Positions 1 to 8,187 of a stretch of DNA of 9,079 bases are shown piece by piece (the stretch's first letter is position 1; every line of letters starts with the position of its first letter). The stretch is from Clostridia bacterium (lineage in GTDB: Bacteria; Bacillota; Clostridia; Peptostreptococcales; Anaerovoracaceae). The stretch lies in assembly GCA_025997195.1 (NCBI GenBank), contig BNUG01000070.1, forward strand, positions 1-9,079, read 5' to 3'. Under the pieces are notes generated by a model, which worked only from the letters and a program-made list of their open reading frames with translations, was not told where the DNA came from and searched no databases. A program made the position numbers and the translations under genes.

Positions 1-2850
1 GTCTTTCGGCGCTGACGCTGGAGCCGAAAGACTGCCGATGGAAACCCCGGCGTCCGGCACCGTGACCGTGCCGATATTGGTGACACTCCCACCGTTTCCG
101 TCATTGAAATCGATGAACCCGTAAACGGCCATCGTGTAATAGCTGTCTTCCATCAGTCCCTGTACATAGATGGGGATGTCGAACGTATTGTTGCCGGCAC
201 CTACCGGAATGTCATAAGCGACCGTTTTCACAAAGCCGACTTTTTCGGTACTTCTGTACTGCACGGTGATGCGGGGCGTACTTCCGTCGTTCTGCTGGCT
301 CTTGAAAGTGACGCCGTTCGCGTTGACGCGAAGCGTGCCTTTGATGGCGTCATAGAGCGCCGTCGGCGAATCCGGCAAGGTGGTGACCACATTGAACTTC
401 GTCGTCACTTCCGGCGCGCCGCTCACGCCGACAAGACCGAAGGTCACTTCGTAGGTGTTCACCGTCCCGCTGACCGTACCGGTCCTGACCTCCACGGCTA
501 CGCCCGAACCATCCGACAGCAAGGTGCCCGCGGCTTCCGCCGCGGTGATGATCGCGGCAGGTGTTGAAAGAGCAGCCGCCTGGGAAACTGTGATCGTCAC
601 GGTTTCTTTCGCCGTGATCTTGTGCGTCGCGGTCACATCCTGAACGGTACCGGAATAGAAACCGGAATCGGGGATGAACTCTATTGTCGGAAACAGCGCG
701 CCGCTGATGCCAAAGGAATCGGTAAAGTCGCCGTCAAAGACCCAGGTCTTGGCGTTGTCATAATAATCCACAACGAGACGCGCCTTGTAGGTCTTGTTCC
801 AGAGCAGATAATTCAATCCGGTAAGGGGATCCGTAGTTGCGCCCGCGTAGGCGACATTCGCGATCTGAGAAGAGCGACCGTCCGTCGCCAATTCCAATAC
901 CGGTTGTTCACCCGCGAGGAGAGCGCCGGTGACAATGTCAAACTGCGTCGAATCATAAAACTGATAGGTGTATTTCTTGATCGCGTTGAGATTGAGCCCT
1001 TTGATCTGCCCCGGCCACACGCTGATGGTGCGGTCATAACGGTTCGTGGAAAATCCGGGTACGTACACATGGATATCCGTTCCGTCCATAGACAAAAGCG
1101 TTTTTGCCGGGATCGATTTGCCGAGATTGTCTGAAATCGGCGTTGTGTCCGCAATGAGAGACTGCACTTCTACACGATAAGTCGTGTTCGAACGCAAGCC
1201 TTTCAGCCAGGTCCCGGCGACGATATTGTATGGGTCGTCGTCGAGGAGAACACCGTTTTCATCGACGCCGAAACTCACGGTAGTTACCCCCGCAACCAGA
1301 GGGGCAGGAGGCTTCTTTTCTGCAATGACGACTTCCTTTCCATTGCTGTCCGGCCCGTACAAAACGACTTTCAATTCGGTGATCTCCGACCAGGTTTCCT
1401 TCGTGACATCCACGGTGATCGAATTGCTCGTGACATCTTTCAGCACAAAGTCAATCCCGATCTCCCCGCCGTTGAAGATGCGTTTCAGAAATTCTCTGGT
1501 ATACGTCTCTCCCTTATAACTGTAGGTACCGTTCACCGTCAGCTTGTATTCTACGCCCGGCTGAAACGTGTACTCCGTGGGAATGATGTCAAGGTTGATG
1601 GTGCCATCCGCCATAATAGGGCTGACCGAACTGTTATTCAAGTCGTCCTTCGACCATACCACCTCACCGGTCTTGGTATTGATGATCGTAGCGGAGAGAT
1701 TGCTGACGCCTCCCGGTATATAGTTTGAAGCATCCGTGTCTGTGATCGCAATCTTTGCGGTGAGTCCGGACGACGGGCTGATCGAAAAATCCTCCGGTTT
1801 CGCAACGCTGAGTTTTGGGAGCGAGAAATCCGGCAGACTCGACACCAATTGAGATTCGCCGCTTCCGTCGTCTTCTTCCTCGGACCCTATGCCGCCGGGC
1901 CCTGCCGCGCCGCCCGCGCCGCCCGCGCCTTCCACGCCTTCGGATCCCTCTTCGCCGGCAGTCCCGGCATTACCGGCATCCCCGGCATCCCCTTCTTCCC
2001 CGACTTCGCCCTCATCGCCGTTTGCACCGGCTTCTCCGTCAATGGCCTCAAACTCAGGGAGTTTGACGCCGTTTATGATCGTCGTCCCCGAGGAAATGCT
2101 GAAATTATCAGGACTGTCTATGACCATCTGGTTCAGCGCAAAAATCCCGCCGCCGTTTTCGATGGTCTGATTTGAGAGATTGACCTTCGTGCGGCCGTTG
2201 ATCAACAGGGAGCAGTCAGGAGAAACCGTCACATAGGTGGCCCCTTCCTCCGTTGTAATGCGCATGACGCCGCTGTCGATATAGGTAACTTCCGCAAAAG
2301 ATCCGATGTCCTCCTTTGCGCCCTGACCCAGTGAAAGCTGTATGGATTGACCGCCAAAGAAATATTGTTCGTCGCCAACCTTCCATGCGATTGAATCAAG
2401 TGCCAAATCGCTTCCGAGATGTTCCACCGCATACGCCGACCCGTTTTTTTGGACTTCCTTGCCGGGCCCGACGTTGTAGCAAATCACATTGCTGTTGTCC
2501 GATACCGTGGCCGGATCCATGACGACGCCGTTGCGGAAAGCAAAAGTCCCGCCGTCCTGGTAATGGGCAAAGCCAAAATCGGACAACTCGGACTTGGTAT
2601 CGTCCGTGTTATTGAATACGAGTTTGGAAGAATAATTTGTCTTGTACGCAGTACCCGCATTGAAATGGATCTGCGGACTGACATAGCCGCCTTCCTCTGT
2701 TTCAACCGGGTCTCCGAGGACATAGCCTTCCTGACTGAAGGTCTGATCTGTATTCGTCACATTTTGCCTCGCGACTAAGAATCCACCGGCACCGGCAGCC
2801 ACCGCCAGCGCGATCACGATGATTAAAAATTTGTTTTTAAGAAGCTGCAT
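1..2850 (-). CDS. Giant exported surface protein with acidic collagen-like tract and FN3-like modules (C-terminus beyond window)
   Basis: The minus-strand frame is open from an ATG at 2850 to base 1: 950 codons, no stop, so the true C-terminus lies outside. Residues 7-27 are a hydrophobic signal or anchor segment after K5 and K7. Residues 28-270 form a polar, Gly/Asn/Thr-rich, probably beta-structured domain holding the only two cysteines I see (C124, C213). Residues 272-322 are 17 uninterrupted Gly-X-Y triplets, Glu/Asp/Ala-rich with a single proline, followed by an acidic linker. After that come beta-rich repeats resembling fibronectin type III: about 467-575, with the LxGLxxNTxYxVxV pattern at 549-562, and a second from about 825 with GLxxxxYYTMxVYG near 898. 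I infer a cell-surface or adhesive role; no catalytic motif is visible and I do not recognise a named family. It follows the coiled-coil gene by six bases and has a strong ribosome binding site inside that gene, indicating co-translation. Confidence 0.85.
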   Translation of the reverse strand, partial: MQLLKNKFLIIVIALAVAAGAGGFLVARQNVTNTDQTFSQEGYVLGDPVETEEGGYVSPQIHFNAGTAYKTNYSSKLVFNNTDDTKSELSDFGFAHYQDGGTFAFRNGVVMDPATVSDNSNVICYNVGPGKEVQKNGSAYAVEHLGSDLALDSIAWKVGDEQYFFGGQSIQLSLGQGAKEDIGSFAEVTYIDSGVMRITTEEGATYVTVSPDCSLLINGRTKVNLSNQTIENGGGIFALNQMVIDSPDNFSISSGTTIINGVKLPEFEAIDGEAGANGDEGEVGEEGDAGDAGNAGTAGEEGSEGVEGAGGAGGAAGPGGIGSEEEDDGSGESQLVSSLPDFSLPKLSVAKPEDFSISPSSGLTAKIAITDTDASNYIPGGVSNLSATIINTKTGEVVWSKDDLNNSSVSPIMADGTINLDIIPTEYTFQPGVEYKLTVNGTYSYKGETYTREFLKRIFNGGEIGIDFVLKDVTSNSITVDVTKETWSEITELKVVLYGPDSNGKEVVIAEKKPPAPLVAGVTTVSFGVDENGVLLDDDPYNIVAGTWLKGLRSNTTYRVEVQSLIADTTPISDNLGKSIPAKTLLSMDGTDIHVYVPGFSTNRYDRTISVWPGQIKGLNLNAIKKYTYQFYDSTQFDIVTGALLAGEQPVLELATDGRSSQIANVAYAGATTDPLTGLNYLLWNKTYKARLVVDYYDNAKTWVFDGDFTDSFGISGALFPTIEFIPDSGFYSGTVQDVTATHKITAKETVTITVSQAAALSTPAAIITAAEAAGTLLSDGSGVAVEVRTGTVSGTVNTYEVTFGLVGVSGAPEVTTKFNVVTTLPDSPTALYDAIKGTLRVNANGVTFKSQQNDGSTPRITVQYRSTEKVGFVKTVAYDIPVGAGNNTFDIPIYVQGLMEDSYYTMAVYGFIDFNDGNGGSVTNIGTVTVPDAGVSIGSLSAPASAPKD
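1885..2037 (-). repeat. Collagen-like Gly-X-Y tract (17 triplets) inside the giant surface protein
   Basis: Residues 272-322 of the protein read as consecutive triplets beginning with glycine: GEA GAN GDE GEV GEE GDA, and so on to GIG. At DNA level the same stretch contains short near-tandem repeats (GATGCCGGG-type and GGCGGCGCG-type units), which could expand or contract by slippage. X and Y positions are dominated by Glu, Asp and Ala, with only one Pro, so a classical proline-stabilised collagen triple helix is uncertain. It may instead be a charged flexible stalk. Confidence 0.85.
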
Positions 2851-2856
2851 ATGCGT

Positions 2857-3399
2857 TTACTCCTCCAAAGCCTTCTGGTAACGGGCAATACTCTTTTCCA
2901 AGTCACTGATTTCTTTTTCTGTCTTTGCAATAAGCCCTTTGTATAGCGCGATGCGTTCCGAATCATTGTTGCGTTCTTCCAGAATCGCCAGCATGGCTTT
3001 CATATCTTCCAGTTCTGTGGTGCGCAGGCTCAGCTTGTCTTTGTCCTGTGCGACCAGTCCGTCCGCAATACGGACTTCCGGCGCGGCAACCGGTTCCCCG
3101 GAAGACGCTTCTTCCGGCTCCGGTTCCGGTTCTTCGATATCGGCGTCGGCCGCGCTTTCTTCTTTTGGCAACGGCGGCAACCCTTCGGGCGGTTCCTTGA
3201 TCACCGGCTGTCCGACGCTTGACACCGGCTCCGCCGGCGTGACCTCCGCGACGATGATCGGCGCGATCCCTTCGGACACCGTCATTTCCGCCGGTTTCTC
3301 AAGGCGAGAAATCAAAACAACGATACAGACCACCAACGCGGCAATCAGAATCGGCACGAATATTTTGAAATTAATTTTGCTGCCACCCTTATGCAACAA
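2857..3399 (-). CDS. Single-pass membrane protein with acidic Pro/Glu stalk and C-terminal coiled coil
   Basis: Not a family I recognise. From the TTG at 3399 the product is 180 residues. Residues 12-32 are one strongly hydrophobic membrane segment preceded by lysines. Residues about 55-107 are rich in Pro and Glu, including a run of alternating E and P, as in extended stalks. Residues about 118-180 are charged and heptad-like (Leu/Ile/Met spaced among Lys and Glu), predicting a coiled coil up to the C-terminal LEE. The start is uncertain: the frame is open to a TTG at 3456 (199 residues) and a GTG at 3450, but neither has a ribosome site, whereas GAGGGGG lies eight bases before the TTG at 3399, and that start gives a conventional N-terminal anchor. 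It is the first gene of a two-gene unit with the giant surface protein. The stalk and coil suggest a partner, anchoring or oligomerisation role at the envelope; this is inference. Confidence 0.8.
   Translation of the reverse strand: MLHKGGSKINFKIFVPILIAALVVCIVVLISRLEKPAEMTVSEGIAPIIVAEVTPAEPVSSVGQPVIKEPPEGLPPLPKEESAADADIEEPEPEPEEASSGEPVAAPEVRIADGLVAQDKDKLSLRTTELEDMKAMLAILEERNNDSERIALYKGLIAKTEKEISDLEKSIARYQKALEE
2860..2866 (-). promoter_or_regulatory. Strong Shine-Dalgarno GGAGGAG for the surface protein
   Basis: On the minus strand GGAGGAG overlaps the last two Glu codons of the upstream coiled-coil gene and lies nine bases before the ATG at 2850. Only six bases separate the upstream stop codon from this ATG, so ribosomes finishing the first gene are well placed to start the second. 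This supports both the chosen start and translational coupling. Confidence 0.8.
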
Positions 3400-3407
3400 T
3401 GTAGCGA

Positions 3408-3414
3408 CCCCCTC
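3408..3414 (-). promoter_or_regulatory. Shine-Dalgarno GAGGGGG deciding the TTG start at 3399
   Basis: On the minus strand GAGGGGG is followed by eight bases and then TTG TTG. No comparable purine-rich site precedes the upstream TTG (3456) or GTG (3450) in the same frame, so this site argues for the shorter protein. Confidence 0.55.
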
Positions 3415-3476
3415 TTTGCAATACAAGATCGGAGCATCTCTCTTCTTCACCGTCAAGATAACTCTAGTTATAGCGA

Positions 3477-3505
3477 ATCATACCATAGAATCGCTGATAA
3501 ATGAA
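3477..3505 (-). promoter_or_regulatory. Candidate extended -10 promoter of the surface operon
   Basis: On the minus strand TGGTATGAT matches an extended -10 element (TGn plus TATGAT, five of six to consensus) at 3477-3485. The hexamer 17 bases upstream (3500-3505, TTCATT) is a poor -35 box. Transcription would begin near 3470, giving a leader of about 70 bases to the TTG at 3399. A weak -35 with an extended -10 suits an activator-dependent promoter. This is a prediction from sequence only. Confidence 0.4.
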
Positions 3506-3513
3506 ACAGATAC

Positions 3514-3543
3514 GAAATCGTTATTCTACAGCTATGAAATCGT
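3514..3543 (-). repeat. GAAATCGT direct repeat with 22-bp spacing upstream of the surface promoter
   Basis: The 8-mer GAAATCGT (plus-strand reading) occurs exactly at 3514-3521 and 3536-3543, 22 bp apart, which is two helical turns. A weaker GAAACAGA at 3503 sits 11 bp before the first copy, so three GAAA half-elements share one face of the helix. They lie about 45 to 73 bases upstream of the predicted start of transcription, where activators such as response regulators often bind. The binding role is inferred. Confidence 0.4.
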
Positions 3544-3580
3544 AATATTATGCCAAAAAGAACAGGTTCTATTTCACGCG

Positions 3581-3596
3581 TTCAGTCATTCAGTCA
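3581..3596. repeat. Tandem 8-bp duplication TTCAGTCA x2
   Basis: TTCAGTCA is repeated back to back without a gap. It lies in the non-coding leader between the two candidate promoters. The function is unknown; it could be simple slippage or half of a protein-binding array. Confidence 0.5.
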
Positions 3597-3668
3597 CTCT
3601 GCACCGGAGCCTGTACTGCGTCCACAAGATGCAGTAGCGCAGAATGGCTGGGAAAAGTTGCCGCTATG

Positions 3669-3674
3669 ATTATA
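3669..3674 (-). promoter_or_regulatory. Possible distal -10 box TATAAT
   Basis: A perfect TATAAT on the minus strand, but no recognisable -35 hexamer 16-18 bases upstream. Instead the CCCCG/CGGGG inverted repeat (3678-3702) fills the spacer and -35 region. If used, it would give a leader of more than 250 bases for the surface operon. Weak evidence. Confidence 0.25.
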
Positions 3675-3677
3675 CTC

Positions 3678-3702
3678 GCTGTATACCCCGTAACGGGGCA
3701 GC
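3678..3702. repeat. Inverted repeat GCTG..CCCCG TAA CGGGG CAGC
   Basis: Plus-strand arms CCCCG (3686-3690) and CGGGG (3694-3698) enclose TAA. Outer arms GCTG (3678-3681) and CAGC (3699-3702) also pair if TATA is bulged out. It could be a regulator-binding palindrome over the distal -10 box or an RNA hairpin. No T-run follows on either strand, so it is not a standard terminator. Confidence 0.4.
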
Positions 3703-3727
3703 TTAAACATGTTTTTGCGATTTTTAA

Positions 3728-3785
3728 ATAGTATTGATCGTTCGCTGACAGCGTGGCGCGTGGTGCCGCCTTTTTGTATCAAATA

Positions 3786-3789
<4 letters not shown>
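3728..3789 (-). terminator. Structured 3' end of the kinase gene (possible terminator)
   Basis: On the minus strand ATAGTATTTGAT (3789-3778), which includes the TAG stop codon of the kinase, pairs with ATCAATACTAT (3738-3728) through 11 base pairs and one bulged T. Smaller stems sit inside (GGCG/CGCC, and CGCTG/CAGCG around one base). The sequence after the stem begins TTTAAAAA, so the usual long T-run is missing. It could act as a terminator, an mRNA-stabilising structure or a processing site. Confidence 0.35.
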
Positions 3790-6917
<3,128 letters not shown>

Positions 6918-6961
6918 AACACCGTGTCTTCTTTATCCTCAGGTATAATGTACATAGTGAG

Positions 6962-6987
6962 TTTCATTTTGCATCATTAAGATGAAA
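6962..6987. repeat. Inverted repeat TTTCAT-N14-ATGAAA overlapping the kinase promoter
   Basis: Arms TTTCAT (6962-6967) and ATGAAA (6982-6987) are perfect six-base inverted copies. A smaller CATC/GATG inverted pair lies inside. The element covers the -10 box and most of the spacer of the kinase promoter, the place where a bound protein would block transcription. The binding protein is unknown; the Crp/Fnr-type protein encoded next door is one possibility. Confidence 0.35.
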
Positions 6988-6995
6988 TGTGTCAA
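6966..6995 (-). promoter_or_regulatory. Promoter of the histidine kinase gene
   Basis: On the minus strand a perfect -35 TTGACA (6995-6990) is followed after 18 bases by CAAAAT (6971-6966), four of six to the -10 consensus. Transcription would begin near 6959, giving a leader of about 42 bases to the ATG at 6917. The kinase therefore appears to be transcribed separately from the upstream regulator gene. Confidence 0.5.
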
Positions 6996-7019
6996 GCCGG
7001 GCGCAACCTGCCGCACGGC

Positions 7020-7691
7020 CTACGCCCCCTCCCTTCGTATTTCAAAATGATTTTTTTTGTAATCGATCACGCCATCGGCCTTGAGCTTGCTCATTTCGGC
7101 AGACAGCGCGCTGCGCTCCACGGACAAATAATCCGCGAGTTCCTGCCGGTTGTAAGGAATATCAAACGTCCGGCTGCCTGCTTGCCGGGCCTGTTCCATC
7201 AGGTAGGAAAGCAGCTTTTCCTTGGTGCTGCGCTGGGTGATATGCTCCATCTTCGTCGACATCAGAATATTTTTTTGCGCCAAAATGCGGATCATATTGC
7301 GGATCAATTTGGCATGAAAGGCGCAGGCGGACGAACAGGTCGTAACGATCCTCTTGTAATCAATAAATAGGATCACGCTGTCTTCTTTCGCGATGACGCT
7401 GACCGGGACCCGGGATGTCCCGCCGCAGACGACCGCTTCCCCGAACATCTCCGGCGGAGCGATCTCGGTCACGATGGAAGTGTTTCCCCAGACGTCGTCT
7501 TTCACAAGATGAAGCCGGCCGCTGACCACAAGGCCGATCTCGGTCACGGTATCGCCCTCAAAATAGACCGTCTGCCCTTTTGGGTAAGACCGCAGCGATG
7601 CGCCCAGGCAATGCAGCATGGTATCGAAATCACCCGGCCCGATCCCGGTGAACAGCGGGGAATGGCTAAGCAAGGGATAGTATTTCTTCAT
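7020..7691 (-). CDS. Crp/Fnr-family transcriptional regulator
   Basis: The product is 223 residues, a normal length for the family. Residues about 12-130 form the cyclic-nucleotide-type beta-roll (YPKGQTVYFEGDTVTEIGLVVSGRLHL near 36-62, then FGEAVVCGG near 83-91), although the residues that bind cAMP in true Crp are not obviously conserved. A long dimer helix follows (about 125-150). A C-terminal winged helix-turn-helix, NRQELADYLSVERSALSAEMSKL at about 181-203, probably contacts DNA. There are four cysteines (C28, C89, C119, C123), but not the N-terminal cluster of classical Fnr, so an iron-sulfur role is unsupported. The signal is unknown. It lies downstream of the DUF454 and exporter genes on the same strand with a 90-base gap, and upstream of the kinase. 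No good ribosome site precedes the ATG. A 14-bp palindrome upstream may be its operator, and autoregulation is a reasonable guess. Confidence 0.92.
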   Translation of the reverse strand: MKKYYPLLSHSPLFTGIGPGDFDTMLHCLGASLRSYPKGQTVYFEGDTVTEIGLVVSGRLHLVKDDVWGNTSIVTEIAPPEMFGEAVVCGGTSRVPVSVIAKEDSVILFIDYKRIVTTCSSACAFHAKLIRNMIRILAQKNILMSTKMEHITQRSTKEKLLSYLMEQARQAGSRTFDIPYNRQELADYLSVERSALSAEMSKLKADGVIDYKKNHFEIRREGA

Positions 7692-7697
7692 AGGTTT

Positions 7698-7703
7698 ATG
7701 ATA
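7698..7703 (-). promoter_or_regulatory. Possible -10 box TATCAT placed for a leaderless transcript
   Basis: TATCAT matches the -10 consensus at five of six positions and ends six bases before the ATG of the Crp/Fnr gene, where no Shine-Dalgarno is visible. This geometry would start the mRNA at or near the ATG. No -35 box is recognisable at the right distance, so the call is tentative. Confidence 0.25.
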
Positions 7704-7731
7704 CTACAATTTTTTCATAAATTTTTCGTTC

Positions 7732-7745
7732 GTTGGAAATCCAAC
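7732..7745. repeat. 14-bp palindrome GTTGGAAATCCAAC upstream of the Crp/Fnr gene
   Basis: Perfect six-base arms GTTGGA and TCCAAC are separated by two bases. The element lies about 41 bases upstream of the ATG, in the 90-base gap after the DUF454 gene. The symmetry and size fit a dimeric regulator's operator. It differs from the classical TTGAT-N4-ATCAA Fnr site, so if it binds the neighbouring regulator the specificity is different. Confidence 0.4.
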
Positions 7746-7781
7746 CGATAAGATGCTTTACAGAAATGACAGGATGCGTCC

Positions 7782-8144
7782 TCACCCCTCTGTCTTGACT
7801 CTGAACAGGAAATAGTAAAGATGTGCCGCCCATACGACGGCCAATACTGCGCGGGCCACCGGTACGGCGCCCATGAAAATAAATCCCGCGCCCATCACTG
7901 CGGTAACAGAGATCATTATGCTGAGTTTCGTCCTTTTGCTCATCGCCCTCCGCTCCGTAAAACTTTTCAGATGTTTCGTATACAGCGACGTGGACATGAA
8001 CCATGTGTGCAGCCGCTCTGAACTGCGGGCGAAACAGTAAAGCGCCAGCAGAAAGAACGGAACACTCGGAAGAAACGGCAGGACGACCCCGACCGCGCCA
8101 AGTCCGACCGAGAGAAGTCCAATGATGAGAAACACGACCTTCAT
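7782..8144 (-). CDS. DUF454/YbaN-family small integral membrane protein
   Basis: This 120-residue protein carries the family pattern: a glycine-rich first helix (about 3-20), the LPFLPSVPFFLLALYCFARSS core (about 22-42), the W48 region, a polar loop with the ERRAMSKRTK stretch (about 64-73), and two further hydrophobic helices (about 75-92 and 94-113). The equivalent core in E. coli YbaN is LPxLPTTPF. The family is widespread and inner-membrane; its biochemical function is not established. The start is supported by AGAAAGGA eight bases before the ATG. It begins 43 bases after the stop of the ABC exporter, on the same strand with no terminator between, so the two are probably co-transcribed. 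Confidence 0.88.
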   Translation of the reverse strand: MKVVFLIIGLLSVGLGAVGVVLPFLPSVPFFLLALYCFARSSERLHTWFMSTSLYTKHLKSFTERRAMSKRTKLSIMISVTAVMGAGFIFMGAVPVARAVLAVVWAAHLYYFLFRVKTEG

Positions 8145-8152
8145 TTTGTAAA

Positions 8153-8160
8153 TCCTTTCT
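8153..8160 (-). promoter_or_regulatory. Shine-Dalgarno AGAAAGGA of the DUF454 gene
   Basis: The purine-rich AGAAAGGA lies eight bases before the ATG at 8144 on the minus strand. It supports that start codon in a region where an overlapping frame could otherwise compete. Confidence 0.6.
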
Positions 8161-8187
8161 TATCCATATAGTGATACAGTGCAATGC

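Larger units (their letters stand above)
3400..3785 (-). other. Long leader/intergenic region between kinase stop and surface operon
   Basis: No credible gene is visible here. A TTG-initiated open frame on the minus strand (3782 to 3594) has no family resemblance and no ribosome site, so I leave it out. The stretch is AT-rich near 3460-3560 and holds, in the direction of transcription, the structured end of the kinase transcript (3728-3789), a CCCCG/CGGGG hairpin (3678-3702), a TATAAT box (3669-3674), a TACTGC/GCAGTA stem-loop (3614-3636), a tandem TTCAGTCA pair (3581-3596), spaced GAAATCGT repeats (3514-3543), an extended -10 box (3477-3485) and a small palindrome (3458-3471). I do not recognise a known riboswitch class. 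Confidence 0.5.

Noticed and set aside
622..1134. A 170-codon plus-strand frame, with overlapping frames at 813-1154 (minus) and 1184-1519 (plus)
   Set aside because: All lie within the continuous 950-codon minus-strand frame of the giant surface protein and show no domain signal.
3434..3456. TTGACG with a hexamer 17 bases later, on the minus strand, as a promoter for the coiled-coil gene
   Set aside because: The would-be -10 (TCCGAT) matches only three of six positions. The extended -10 at 3477-3485 is better placed.
3551..3575. AGAAC/GTTCT small hairpin followed by TTTT on the minus strand as an attenuator
   Set aside because: The stem is four to five pairs with a tiny loop, too weak to propose a terminator.
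2939..3637. A Ser/Gly-rich 232-codon plus-strand frame
   Set aside because: It begins opposite the Pro/Glu-rich stalk of the coiled-coil gene. Its low-complexity serine runs are what the complement of that stretch would give, and it has no ribosome site.
3749..3776. GC-rich hairpin followed by TTTTT on the plus strand, resembling a terminator
   Set aside because: The stem is only about four pairs and no plus-strand gene precedes it. The T-run is simply the A-run after the kinase stop on the other strand.
3594..3782. A 62-codon minus-strand frame in the intergenic region
   Set aside because: It uses a TTG start without a ribosome site, its composition is unremarkable and it overlaps hairpins and repeats. 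Non-coding leader is the simpler reading.
6944..6949. TATAAT on the plus strand in the kinase upstream region
   Set aside because: There is no -35 box at a suitable distance, and downstream on the plus strand there is only the antisense of the Crp/Fnr gene.
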